A DNA stretch of 64,000 nucleotides from Zeimonas arvi (GTDB taxonomy: Bacteria > Pseudomonadota > Gammaproteobacteria > Burkholderiales > Burkholderiaceae_E), in NCBI RefSeq assembly GCF_008039575.1, contig NZ_VDUY01000006.1, positions 1 to 64,000 on the forward strand, read 5' to 3'. How positions within the stretch are numbered: position 1 is the stretch's first letter; every line of letters starts with the position of its first letter. The notes under the pieces were generated by a model. It saw only the letters and a program-made list of their open reading frames with translations. It was not told where the DNA came from and ran no database searches. A program made the position numbers and the translations under genes. Shown here piece by piece: positions 22,694-31,242 of this stretch.

Positions 22694-24142
22694 ATGATTC
22701 GCTCGCAGCGGGCCCGCCTCGCCTTCCTCGTCGTCTGTCTCGGCTCGCTGGTCGCGCCGCTCGACACCACCGTCAACACCGCCTTCCCGGTGATCACCCA
22801 GGCCTTCGCGCTGCCGCTGCGCGACATCCAGTGGGTGGTGATTCCCTTCGTGCTGGCGCAATCGAGCATGGCGCTGATCTTCGGGCACCTGGGCGACCGG
22901 TGGGGCCATCGGCGGGTGTTCGCGCTGGGGCTCGCGGCCAGCGTGATCGCCCACCTGGCCGTGGGAGCGGCGACGAGTTACCCGGCGCTCGCCGGGCTGC
23001 GCGTGCTGCAGGGGGCCGCGGTGGGCATCGCGGTCGCCTGCGCGCCGGCGCTGGCCACGCTTCTTTTTCCGCCGGCCGAGAAGGCGAGGGTGCTGGTCTG
23101 GTACGCGGCGGCGTTCAGCCTGGCCACCGCGGTGGGACCCTGGCTGGGCGGCTTGCTGCTGCAGGCCTTCGGCTGGCCGGGCGTGTTCTGGTTCCGGGCG
23201 CCGGTGGCGCTGGCGGCGCTGCTGCTGTTGCCGGTGGTGCCGCGGCTGCCACGTCCGGAGCCGTCGCCGGCTGCAGGCGGTGCGGACCGGCATGCCGCCC
23301 ATGCCGGTTCGCGCGGTGCGAGCGGCGCCGGATGCGCGACCGCTCACGCGGGCTTCGACTGGGCCGGCGCGCTGGGCCTCACCGGGCTGATGACCTGTTT
23401 CGTGCTGGCCTTCGTCGAGCTGACCCGGCCGGACGGCATCGGCGCCTTCGCCCTGCCGCTGCTCGCGCTCGGGCTGGGGGGCGCCTGGCGCTTCGCGCGC
23501 CACGAATCGCGCGCGGCGCATCCGGTGCTGCGGGTGGCGGCGTTCCGGTCGCGTCGCTTCTCAGGGGTGCAGATCGCGTCGGTGATCGTGAACCTCGCCT
23601 GCTTCGGCAACCTGATGCTGATCCCCTACGTGCTGACCCGCGATGCCGGCGCCTCGATCGCCGCGGCGGGCCTGCTGCTGTCGGCCTATCCCACCGGGTC
23701 GGTGCTGGGCAGCCTGCTGGCGGGCCGGCTGGTGCGGCGCTTCGGCGGGGGCGCTCAGGGCGACGCGACCTGGCCCGCGCGGCTGATGGCGGCAGGGCTG
23801 GCCGGCGCGGCGCTCGGGCTGCTGCTGACTTCGGCGATTCTCTTCGCCTGGCCCGTCCCTTGGCTGCTCGGCCTGAGCATGCTGGCCAGCGGCATCGGCC
23901 AGGGGCTGTTCCAGGTCGGGTACATGGAAGCGACCACCACGATGCTGCCCATCGAGGAGCGCGGCGTGGCCGGCAGCCTGATCAGCGTGACGCGGCTGCT
24001 GGGCATCGTGTTCGGTGCCACCGGCATCGGCTGGCTGCAGGGGGTCACCGGGGACTACGCGGCGAGCTTCGTGGTGCTGGGCGGGGGACTCGGGCTGTTC
24101 GCGGCGGCGTTTGCGGCGGGCGATCGGCGGGCGCAGCGATGA
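22694..24142 (+). CDS. MFS transporter, DHA2 (14-helix) type
   Basis: The 482-residue carrier has SLVAPLDTTVNTAFPVITQA, equivalent to the LDxTVVNVALP motif of 14-helix drug:H+ antiporters, then GHLGDRWGHRRVF (motif A). A low-complexity, histidine/alanine-rich cytoplasmic loop follows (about 195-225). It probably exports a hydrophobic or cationic compound. ATG 22694 is preferred to 22685 because a GATAAT box overlaps the latter. The following 24143-24407 stretch holds nothing recognisable. Confidence 0.85.
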   Translation: MIRSQRARLAFLVVCLGSLVAPLDTTVNTAFPVITQAFALPLRDIQWVVIPFVLAQSSMALIFGHLGDRWGHRRVFALGLAASVIAHLAVGAATSYPALAGLRVLQGAAVGIAVACAPALATLLFPPAEKARVLVWYAAAFSLATAVGPWLGGLLLQAFGWPGVFWFRAPVALAALLLLPVVPRLPRPEPSPAAGGADRHAAHAGSRGASGAGCATAHAGFDWAGALGLTGLMTCFVLAFVELTRPDGIGAFALPLLALGLGGAWRFARHESRAAHPVLRVAAFRSRRFSGVQIASVIVNLACFGNLMLIPYVLTRDAGASIAAAGLLLSAYPTGSVLGSLLAGRLVRRFGGGAQGDATWPARLMAAGLAGAALGLLLTSAILFAWPVPWLLGLSMLASGIGQGLFQVGYMEATTTMLPIEERGVAGSLISVTRLLGIVFGATGIGWLQGVTGDYAASFVVLGGGLGLFAAAFAAGDRRAQR

Positions 24143-24407
24143 CGACCTCGTTCCGCCTGGCCGGCAGCCGCATGGACACGGACCTGTCCCCGGGCCGGCT
24201 CGCGCGCGCGCACTCGGCGATCCCGGCCGCCGGCAGCGCGCGCGGCACCGGCGCGTTCTCGTCGGCGCACTGGCGCATCGTTGGTTCCGGATGCGGCGCG
24301 CTGGCTCATCGCATGAGCCTCGGCTCGCGCAGGCTGGGCGCGAGACCCTGGCGCAGGCCGCGGGAAACATCCGGGCGCGGATCGCAGGCGACATCGGGAG
24401 AAGGGGC

Positions 24408-25370
24408 ATGGACTGGTTCGGACGGCTGACCGGCTTTCGCGAGTCGCGTTGGGAAGAGACCCGCGCGCGGCTCGAGGTTCGCGGCGATCGACTGAATTCT
24501 CGGGTGAACGGGGGCTCCTACGGCGTCGGCAGGCTGGAGCTGGCGTCGGTGGCCGAACTGCGCGTGCGGGCGCTCGGTGCGCCGAAGGGTTCGCTGCGCC
24601 TGTCGAAGGTCACCGGCGACGTCCGCGCCATGCACGCCGACCCCGCCAACCAGGGCGCGCTCTTCCAGGTCGCCTCGCAGTTCAACCTGCTCGAGATGGT
24701 CGGTCCCGAAGTGACCCCCGAGGACGGCGTGTCGCGCTACGCCGGCGACCCTACCCAGGGCCCGGCCTGCGCGGTGGCCGCCGGCGCGGCGACCATCTTT
24801 CGCAACTACTTCGCGCCGGTGAATGGACAGTCGGGGCAGACCGCCACGCGCCAGATCGATGCGCTCGCCGATCTCGGCGCGGCGCTCGGAAACCACGCCG
24901 AACGGCTCTGGCGGATGCGCAACGGCTACGCGCTGTGCACCCGGGAGGGGCTGGCCGAGATCGAGGCCCGGCTCGCGGCCGCGAGTCCTTCCCAGGTCGA
25001 TGCGCTGCGCGACCTGCTGCGCATCGGGCTGCACTGGGACGTCGAGGTCACCGACGCCCCTCACGAACCCCGGCCGGTGGTCTCGCAGGCCTTCTGCTCG
25101 GCGCTGCCGGTGGCCTATACCGGCATTCCCGCGGGCCACTGGCGGGCCTTCGCCACGCTGGTGCTCGAGGGCGCCTACGAGGCCACGCTGTGGGCGGCGG
25201 CGCTCAATGCGGCGCGCGGCGCTTCGAACCTCGTCTACCTGACCCGGCTGGGCGGCGGCGCCTTCGGCAACGAGCCCGAGTGGATCGCAGCGGCCATGCA
25301 GCGCGCGCTGGTGCTCGCACGCGACGTCGGGCTCGACGTTCGCGTCGTCAGCTTCGGCAAGGGCCTGTGA
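24408..25370 (+). CDS. uncharacterised conserved protein with macro-domain-like motifs
   Basis: The 320-residue protein has no named family that I recognise. It contains LRLSKVTGDVRAMHADPANQ (64-83), ASQFNLLEM (89-97), TQGPACAVAAGAATIFRNYF (116-135), SQAFCSALPVAY (226-237) and LVYLTRLGGGAFGN (275-288), followed by an amphipathic helix and LDVRVVSFG. The order of a GDV strand, an N-rich loop and a late GGG-FG loop plus helix mirrors ADP-ribose-binding macro domains (GDIT, NAAN, GxGVFG). An ADP-ribose hydrolase or binding role is therefore possible but unproven. The ATG at 24408 has GGAGAAGGGG upstream. It is convergent with dbpA. Confidence 0.6.
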   Translation: MDWFGRLTGFRESRWEETRARLEVRGDRLNSRVNGGSYGVGRLELASVAELRVRALGAPKGSLRLSKVTGDVRAMHADPANQGALFQVASQFNLLEMVGPEVTPEDGVSRYAGDPTQGPACAVAAGAATIFRNYFAPVNGQSGQTATRQIDALADLGAALGNHAERLWRMRNGYALCTREGLAEIEARLAAASPSQVDALRDLLRIGLHWDVEVTDAPHEPRPVVSQAFCSALPVAYTGIPAGHWRAFATLVLEGAYEATLWAAALNAARGASNLVYLTRLGGGAFGNEPEWIAAAMQRALVLARDVGLDVRVVSFGKGL

Positions 25371-25382
25371 ACGGAGCCTGGC

Positions 25383-26810
25383 TCAGACCCGCCTGACCTT
25401 CACCGTCTTGCCCTTGACCTTCCCGGCATTCAGCCCGCGCAGCGCGTCGCGGGCGATCTCGCGCGCCACCGCCACGTAGGTCGAGTACTCGTTCACGTTG
25501 ATCTTGCCGATCTGGTCGCCCGGGAAGCCCAGGTCCTTGGTCAGCGCGCCCAGCACGTCGCCGGGGCGGATCTTTTCCTTTCGGCCGCCCAGGATCTGCA
25601 GCGTGACCATCGGCGGGCGCAGCGGCTGCGGGTCGGGCGAGGGCACGAGCTCGGCGAGCGGGTGCCAGTCGCACTCCGCGCCCTGCATCTTCTCGATGCG
25701 GGCCACCAGGCCCATCTCGTTCGGGCTCGCCAGGCTGAAGGCCCAGCCGGCCTCGTCGGCGCGGCCGGTGCGGCCCACCCGGTGCACGTGCACCTCGGCA
25801 TCGGGGGTCACGTCGACGTTGATCACCGCCTCGAGGCCGGCGATGTCCAGGCCGCGCGCGGCCACGTCGGTGGCCACCAGCACGCTGCAGCTGCGGTTGG
25901 CGAACTGCACCAGCACCTGGTCGCGATCGCGCTGCTCCAGGTCGCCGTGCAGTTCCAGCGCCACGATGCCTTGGGCCTGCAGCAGCGCCGCCAGCTCGCT
26001 GCAGCGCTGCTTGGTGTTGCAGAAGGCCAGCGTGCTCACCGGCCGGAAGTGGTCGAGCAGCAGGCCGACCGCCTGCAGGCGCTGATCCTCCGCCACCTCG
26101 TAGAAGCGCTGGCGGATCTTGGTGGCCGCGTGGCGCTCGGCGAGCTTGACCTCGGCGGGGTTGCGCATGAAGCGCTTCGCCATCCCGATCACGCCCGGCG
26201 GATAGGTGGCCGAGAACAGCAGGGTCTGGCGATCCGACGGGCACCGGTTCACCACGTAGCCGATGTCGTCGGCGAAGCCCATGTCGAGCATCCGGTCGGC
26301 TTCGTCGAGCACCAGCGTGTTCAGCGCGGCCAGCGACAGCGACTCGCGCGCCAGGTGGTCCATGATGCGGCCCGGCGTGCCCACGACCACGTGCGCGCCG
26401 TGGGCCAGGCTGGCCACCTGCGGGCGCATCGTGGCGCCGCCGCACAGCGTGAGCACCTTGATGTTGTCCTCGGCCCGGGCGAGCCGCCGGATCTCCTGGG
26501 TGACCTGCTCGGCGAGCTCGCGGGTGGGGCACAGCACCAGCGCCTGCACCGCGAAGCTGCGGGCGTCGAGCCGGGCCAGCAGCGGCAGCGCGAAAGCCGC
26601 CGTCTTGCCGCTGCCGGTCTTGGCCTGGGCGACCAGGTCGCGGCCGGCCAGGGCCAGCGGCAGGCTGGCGGCCTGGATCGGCGTCATGCGCTCGTAGCCG
26701 AGCCGCTGGAGGTTGGCCAGGACGGCGGGAGAGAGGGGAAGGGTGCCGAAGGGAGCGTCGGCGGGAGCGGAGATCGCGTCGGAGCGCGGGGAGGTCGAGT
26801 CTGCGTTCAT
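25383..26810 (-). CDS. dbpA: DEAD-box ATP-dependent RNA helicase DbpA
   Basis: The protein has 475 residues. The motifs are a Q-motif ERMTPIQAASLP, Walker A AKTGSGKT (63-70), PTRELAEQ, VLDEADRMLDMGF, SAT, HGDLEQRDRDQ, and HRVGRTGR. The C-terminal DbpA RNA-binding domain (about 400-475) reads LQILGGRKEKIRPGDVLGAL, KINVNEYSTYVAVAR and KGKTVKVRR; it targets hairpin 92 of 23S rRNA during 50S assembly. ATG 26810 is preceded by a short divergent gap from the RIO kinase. Confidence 0.95.
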   Translation of the reverse strand: MNADSTSPRSDAISAPADAPFGTLPLSPAVLANLQRLGYERMTPIQAASLPLALAGRDLVAQAKTGSGKTAAFALPLLARLDARSFAVQALVLCPTRELAEQVTQEIRRLARAEDNIKVLTLCGGATMRPQVASLAHGAHVVVGTPGRIMDHLARESLSLAALNTLVLDEADRMLDMGFADDIGYVVNRCPSDRQTLLFSATYPPGVIGMAKRFMRNPAEVKLAERHAATKIRQRFYEVAEDQRLQAVGLLLDHFRPVSTLAFCNTKQRCSELAALLQAQGIVALELHGDLEQRDRDQVLVQFANRSCSVLVATDVAARGLDIAGLEAVINVDVTPDAEVHVHRVGRTGRADEAGWAFSLASPNEMGLVARIEKMQGAECDWHPLAELVPSPDPQPLRPPMVTLQILGGRKEKIRPGDVLGALTKDLGFPGDQIGKINVNEYSTYVAVAREIARDALRGLNAGKVKGKTVKVRRV

Positions 26811-26854
26811 CCCGGATTGTGGCAGACGCGCCGGCCGGGCGCAGAATGGCGGCC

Positions 26855-27703
26855 ATGAAACCACCGAAGAGATTGCAGTCGCTCGTCGACGAAGGCCTGA
26901 TCGACGAGGTCGTGCGCCAGCTGATGAGCGGCAAGGAAGCCGCCGTCTACGTGGTGCGCAGCGGCGGCCGGACCCTGTGCGCCAAGGTCTACAAGGAGGC
27001 GACCGAGCGCAGCTTCCGGCAGGCGGTCGACTACACCGAGAACCGCCGGGTCCGGAACAGCCGCCAGGCCCGCGCGATGGCCAAGGGCACCCGCTACGGA
27101 AGGCAGGCCACCGAGGCGGCCTGGCAGAGCGCCGAGGTCGACGCCTTGCATCGGCTCGCCGCCGCCGGCGTGCGCGTGCCCCGGCCGCACAACTTCTGCG
27201 ACGGCGTGCTGCTGATGGACCTGGTGACCGACCAGCACGGCAACGCGGCGCCGCGGCTCAACGACGTGGTGTTCGCGCCCGAGGACGCGCGCAGGCACCA
27301 CGCCACGCTGCTGGGCGAGGTGGTGCGGATGCTGTGTGCCGGCGTCGTGCACGGCGACCTGTCGGAGTTCAACATCTTGCTCGGCGCCGACGGCCCGGTG
27401 ATCATCGACCTGCCCCAGGCGGTGGACGCGGCCGGCAACAACCACGCCCCGCGCATGCTGCTGCGCGACGTGGCGAACCTGCGGGCCTTCTTCGGGCGCT
27501 TCGCACCGGACCTGCTCGACACCGAGTACGGCCTGGAGATCTGGGACCTCTATCGCCGGGGGGAACTGCGCCCGGGCGTGCCGCTCACCGGCCGCTTCGA
27601 GCGGGCAAGCGGCGCGGTGGACCTGGAAGGGGTGCTGCGCGAGATCGAGGATGCCCGCGAGGAAGAGGCGGAGCGCCGCCTGCGGCTCCAGGCGGCGGGC
27701 TGA
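26855..27703 (+). CDS. RIO1-like serine protein kinase/ATPase
   Basis: The 282-residue protein has P-loop-like MSGKEAAVYVV (24-34), catalytic HGDLSEFNILL and the metal-binding IDLPQAVD, diagnostic for RIO kinases. Bacterial members are linked to stress and possibly ribosome maturation. ATG 26855 is preferred to the in-frame ATG at 26846, which overlaps a -10-like CAGAAT. The neighbouring helicase DbpA, also a ribosome factor, is divergently transcribed. The acidic and basic tail is typical. Confidence 0.92.
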   Translation: MKPPKRLQSLVDEGLIDEVVRQLMSGKEAAVYVVRSGGRTLCAKVYKEATERSFRQAVDYTENRRVRNSRQARAMAKGTRYGRQATEAAWQSAEVDALHRLAAAGVRVPRPHNFCDGVLLMDLVTDQHGNAAPRLNDVVFAPEDARRHHATLLGEVVRMLCAGVVHGDLSEFNILLGADGPVIIDLPQAVDAAGNNHAPRMLLRDVANLRAFFGRFAPDLLDTEYGLEIWDLYRRGELRPGVPLTGRFERASGAVDLEGVLREIEDAREEEAERRLRLQAAG

Positions 27704-27722
27704 GCCGGTTCGGCAGGCTCAG
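27700..27722. terminator. short hairpin between convergent stop codons
   Basis: CTGAGCC (27700-27706) and GGCTCAG (27716-27722) pair around a 9-base loop and include the stop codons of both the RIO kinase and the convergent Mrr-like gene. There is no T tract. Confidence 0.4.
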
Positions 27723-28603
27723 GCGGCGACGCGATCGGTCCGGAACCTCTCGGGCAGCCGGACCACCGAGGCGCGCGAGGCGGGCGCGGCATCGAGCGCC
27801 GCAGGCCTCGCCGCCTCGCCGACTTGCCGCGCCGGACCTGCCGGGCGGGCCTCCGCGGCCGCGCGAACGCCGGCGACCGCGTGATCGTCCGCGGCCGCGG
27901 CGGCCAGGGCCCGCTGGTCGCCTGCCGACAGTTTCGCCGCCATGCGCAGGATGCCGTCCACGTCGAGCAGCTGGATGCCCCGGGTGCGCGCGAACGCGAT
28001 CGCCCCGGGCGTGAGCAGCGAGGTCGTGGCGAAGTGGCCGGTGACCGCGCCCCGCTCGAGCATGGCCTGCTCGAGATCGCGGATGTCGTCGATCGAGACG
28101 GTCTTCCCGGCGCGCTGCCGGCAGCGCAGCAGGCTTGCCTGCCCTTCCCCTGCGCCGCGGGGGGCGAGCCCGACATCCACCCCGCCGTCGGGTAGCGGGC
28201 TGCGGGACCGGACCTGGTAGCCGGACCGCTCGAGCAGGGCCTCGATCACCGCCTCGAAGCCATGCTCCGGAATTCGTCTCAGCAGGCCCGAGTCCAGGCG
28301 CGCGGGGTGCGAGCGCGTGGTGCTCGCTGCCGCCTGTTCGAACTGGCGATCGCGACCCGACTCGGCGATGCCGACGCTGGGGGCGCGCCTGCCGCCCAGC
28401 CAGCGCTGCGCGAGCAGCACACCGGCGCCGGCGGCGAGCATCACCCACGACAGGGGCTGGGCGTGCTGGAGCGCCTGGGTGAACGGGGATTCCGCCATCA
28501 CCGAAGGCATCAGGGTCAGCAGGCCGGCGCCTGCCAGGAGCTGGACGGCGCAGCTGGCGTGGCCCAGCGATTGGCGCCGAATTGCGTGTCGTGTCCGGGA
28601 CAT
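27719..28603 (-). CDS. membrane-anchored Mrr-like protein with degenerate catalytic site
   Basis: The protein has 294 residues. Two N-terminal hydrophobic segments (about 17-37 and 50-66) precede an Mrr-type domain (about 105-215): RIPEHGFEAVIEALLERSGY, then LPDGGVDVGLAPR (Asp143), then SLLRCRQRAGK. In active Mrr nucleases the last block is QxK; here both are arginine (R160, R162), so cleavage is doubtful. The tail (about 225-294) is Ala/Arg-rich and low-complexity. It resembles the protein at 6537, which keeps the site. RBS AGGAAG lies 9 bases before ATG 28603. Confidence 0.75.
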   Translation of the reverse strand: MSRTRHAIRRQSLGHASCAVQLLAGAGLLTLMPSVMAESPFTQALQHAQPLSWVMLAAGAGVLLAQRWLGGRRAPSVGIAESGRDRQFEQAAASTTRSHPARLDSGLLRRIPEHGFEAVIEALLERSGYQVRSRSPLPDGGVDVGLAPRGAGEGQASLLRCRQRAGKTVSIDDIRDLEQAMLERGAVTGHFATTSLLTPGAIAFARTRGIQLLDVDGILRMAAKLSAGDQRALAAAAADDHAVAGVRAAAEARPAGPARQVGEAARPAALDAAPASRASVVRLPERFRTDRVAA

Positions 28604-28771
28604 CTCGTGACTTCCTGCCTTGCGAGCCGCGTTTCGCCAAAACTAATCGCACGAGCCCGGAGCGGGGCGTCCAGCCCGCCGAGGGGCGTCTTGCGGCCGA
28701 CCGCTGGCGGTCGGAGGGCCTCGCGCCGGGCTGCCCCGGTAAAATCCCGGATTGCCTGCCTGTCGCAACTC

Positions 28772-29881
28772 ATGCCCGATCACCTCCTCCACGTGGCCGC
28801 CGCCGGCTTCGAGTCCGCCTGCCGGATCGACGTCCTGCCGGAAGGCCATCGCTCGCGCCGCCTGCACGGCCACAGCTTCCTGGCCAAGGTCCGCGCGCGC
28901 CTGCCGCAGGGCTGGGCTTCCTTCCCCGGCGGCGAGGTCGACGACCTGCGCGCGCGGCTGTCCGAGGCGATCGCGCCGCTCGACTACGCGCTGCTCAACG
29001 AGCGGGTCGCCCACCCCACCGACGAGAACCTGGCCCGCTGGATCCGAGGGCGGCTCGCGGCCGCGGGTCGGGGCGTGCCCGGCCTGGAGCAGGTCGGCAT
29101 CCAGAGCACGCTGCACAGCGGGGTGGACCTCGACGCCAAGGACCACGCCCACGTCTGGCGCCGCTACGTGTTCGAGGCCGCGCACCAGCTCACCGGGGTG
29201 CCGGCCGGCCACAAGTGCGGGCGCATGCACGGCCACGGCTTCGAGGTGATCCTGCACGCCGACCAGGACCTGGGCGCACGCGACCTGGGCATCGACTACG
29301 ACCACCTCGACGCCTGCTGGGCGCCGATCCACGCGCAGTTCCACCACGCCTGCCTGAACGACATCCCGGGGCTCGAGAACCCGACCAGCGAGATCATCGG
29401 CGCCTGGATCTGGGAGCGGCTCAAACCGCGGCTGCCCGAGCTGTCCTGGGTGACGGTGTACGAGACCGCGACCTGCGGCGCGCACTACGATGGCCGCCAC
29501 TACCGGATCTGGAAGGAGCTGAGCCTGGACAGCTCGCTGCGGCTGCGCCGCGCGCCCGAGGGCGATCCGCGCCGGCGCATCCACGGCCACACCTACAACC
29601 TGCGCCTGCACCTGTGCGCGCCGCTGGACGAGGTGCGGGGCTGGACGGTGGACTTCGGCGACGTCAAGGCGCTGTTCGACCCGATCTTCCGCGACCTGGA
29701 CCACCAGCCGCTGCACGAGCTGCAGGGCGTTGAGGACAACGACCCAGCCAGCCTGGCGAAGTGGATCCGCGACCGCGCGCTGCCCGCGCTGCCGGCGCTC
29801 GACCGGATCGACCTCTACGAAACGCGCGGCAGCGGCGCGATCCTGTCGTGGGGCGAGGAAGGCCCCGCGCTGCCGGTATGA
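28772..29881 (+). CDS. queD: triple-domain 6-carboxytetrahydropterin synthase (QueD) fusion
   Basis: The protein has 369 residues; single QueD proteins are about 120-150. Three PTPS/QueD-like domains follow one another. Domain 1 (about 5-125) keeps LHGHSF (HGH 32-34) but lacks the catalytic Cys and has FESAC instead of FEAAH. Domain 2 (about 130-245) is complete: FEAAH 135-139, GHKCGRMHGH with Cys149, and VYETATCGAHY with Glu231. Domain 3 (about 254-360) keeps HGH 271-273, LDHQPLHEL and LYETRGSG but lacks FEAAH and the Cys. Only the central domain should make carboxytetrahydropterin, a queuosine precursor. Its stop overlaps queE (ATGA). Confidence 0.88.
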   Translation: MPDHLLHVAAAGFESACRIDVLPEGHRSRRLHGHSFLAKVRARLPQGWASFPGGEVDDLRARLSEAIAPLDYALLNERVAHPTDENLARWIRGRLAAAGRGVPGLEQVGIQSTLHSGVDLDAKDHAHVWRRYVFEAAHQLTGVPAGHKCGRMHGHGFEVILHADQDLGARDLGIDYDHLDACWAPIHAQFHHACLNDIPGLENPTSEIIGAWIWERLKPRLPELSWVTVYETATCGAHYDGRHYRIWKELSLDSSLRLRRAPEGDPRRRIHGHTYNLRLHLCAPLDEVRGWTVDFGDVKALFDPIFRDLDHQPLHELQGVEDNDPASLAKWIRDRALPALPALDRIDLYETRGSGAILSWGEEGPALPV

Positions 29882-30516
29882 CCTACAGCGTCAAGGAGAT
29901 GTTCTACACGCTGCAGGGCGAGGGCGCGCAGGCGGGCCGGCCCGCGGTGTTCTGCCGCTTCGCCGGCTGCAACCTGTGGAGCGGGCGCGAGGAAGATCGG
30001 GCCGACGCGGTCTGCACCTTCTGCGACACCGACTTCGTGGGCACCGACGGGCAGGGCGGCGGCAAGTTCCGCACCGCCGCCGAGCTCGCGCGGGCGATCG
30101 CCGCGAAGTGGCCGGCCGACGACGACTCGGGCAGGCGCTACGTGGTCTGCACTGGCGGCGAGCCGCTGCTGCAGCTCGACGAGCCGCTGATCGACGCGCT
30201 GCACGCCGAGGGCTTCGAGGTGGCGGTGGAAACCAACGGCACCCAGCCGGCCCCGAAGGGCCTGGACTGGATCTGCGTGAGCCCCAAGGCCGGGGCGCCG
30301 GTGGTGCTGACCGAAGGCGACGAGCTCAAGCTCGTCTACCCGCAGCCGCTGGCGATGCCCGAGCGCTTCGAGTCGCTGGGCTTCACGCACTTCTTCCTGC
30401 AGCCGATGGACGGCCCGGACCAGGAAGCGAACACCCGCGCCGCGATCGCGTACTGCCTGGCCCACCCGCGCTGGCGGCTGAGCCTGCAGACGCACAAGAT
30501 CGTCGGCATCGATTGA
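29878..30516 (+). CDS. queE: 7-carboxy-7-deazaguanine synthase QueE (radical SAM)
   Basis: The 212-residue protein has Cys31-X14-Cys46-X2-Cys49 (GCNLW to VCTFC), the QueE variant of the radical SAM cluster motif, then CTGGEPLLQ, VAVETNGTQPAP, SPKAG and the C-terminal LQTHKIVGID. It converts carboxytetrahydropterin to CDG in queuosine biosynthesis. Its start overlaps the stop of the QueD fusion, so substrate producer and consumer are co-translated. Confidence 0.95.
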   Translation: MTYSVKEMFYTLQGEGAQAGRPAVFCRFAGCNLWSGREEDRADAVCTFCDTDFVGTDGQGGGKFRTAAELARAIAAKWPADDDSGRRYVVCTGGEPLLQLDEPLIDALHAEGFEVAVETNGTQPAPKGLDWICVSPKAGAPVVLTEGDELKLVYPQPLAMPERFESLGFTHFFLQPMDGPDQEANTRAAIAYCLAHPRWRLSLQTHKIVGID

Positions 30517-30555
30517 GGAAGCCGGGCGGTCGTAACGCCGCCCGACGATTCCTCA
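30514..30555. terminator. bidirectional terminator between queE and the RcnB-like gene
   Basis: TGAGGAA (30514-30520)/TTCCTCA (30549-30555) and CGGGCGG (30523-30529)/CCGCCCG (30538-30544) form one two-part stem. It includes both convergent stop codons and is capped by an 8-base loop. Confidence 0.6.
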
Positions 30556-31092
30556 GTACCCGAGCATCAGCTGCACGACGATGCCGGTGGCAATCGCCAC
30601 CAGCAGGTAGTCGGCGCCGACCTGGACCCAGTAGTGGCCGCGCGGCGGTTGAGGCAGGCGGTGATAGCGCCAGTCGGTCACCACGTAGTGCTGGGTCCGG
30701 TAGTAGGCGGGCAGCCGCGCGCCGCGGTAGATGTCGTGGCGCGGGCCGGCGCCGCGGCCTCCGGCATTGGAATGTGGCGGCGGGCCCGGGCGGCTCGCGT
30801 GCGGTGGCGGGCCGGGACGATATCCCGGGCGAGCGTCGCCGCGGTAGCGGTCGTCGCGCCGGTATTCCTCGCGGCGATGCTCGCGGAACTGGCGCTGCTC
30901 GCGCTCGCGCCGCTCGTAGCGCTGCTGGTCGCGCGCATCGGGCCGCCGGGGCTGGTCTGCCCGGTTCGGCGGGCCGCGGCGGTCGTCCTGGTACTGGCGC
31001 GGCTGGTCGCCGCGCGGCTGGGCGATGGCGCCGACCGAGCCCAGGGCGAGTGCGGCGGCGGTGACGGCGGATACGAGCTTGCTGGCTTTCAT
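30553..31092 (-). CDS. RcnB-like periplasmic protein
   Basis: The protein has 179 residues. A signal peptide (MKASKLVSAVTAAALALGSV, then GAIAQ) precedes a long Arg/Asp/Pro/Gln-rich region (about 25-125). It ends with an RcnB-type domain YYRTQHYVVTDWRYHRLPQP, GHYWVQVGADYLLVAIATGI, and VVQLML. RcnB relatives sit in the periplasm and affect nickel/cobalt homeostasis or envelope stability, but most are unstudied. ATG 31092 has a GAGG ribosome site. The neighbour genes give no further clue. Confidence 0.85.
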   Translation of the reverse strand: MKASKLVSAVTAAALALGSVGAIAQPRGDQPRQYQDDRRGPPNRADQPRRPDARDQQRYERREREQRQFREHRREEYRRDDRYRGDARPGYRPGPPPHASRPGPPPHSNAGGRGAGPRHDIYRGARLPAYYRTQHYVVTDWRYHRLPQPPRGHYWVQVGADYLLVAIATGIVVQLMLGY

Positions 31093-31195
31093 CCTTGGGT
31101 CTCCTCGAGAAGTGCAACGATGATCGCTCAGCCGCTGCACCTTGCCTCGCGCCGTTACTTCGGATTACACAGCCGGCGGGTCCTTTACATTCGCC

Positions 31196-31238
31196 GGTGC
31201 GATGTCCCGGCTGGTGCGATGTCCCGGCCGGTGCGAGG
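31196..31238. repeat. 17-bp tandem repeat downstream of cysK
   Basis: GGTGCGATGTCCCGGCT (31196-31212) is followed directly by GGTGCGATGTCCCGGCC (31213-31229) and a partial third copy GGTGCGA (31230-31236). It lies between the RcnB-like gene start and the cysK stop, so a slippage duplication or a regulator site is possible. The rest of 31093-31242 shows nothing else. Confidence 0.6.
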
Positions 31239-31242
31239 GGCC

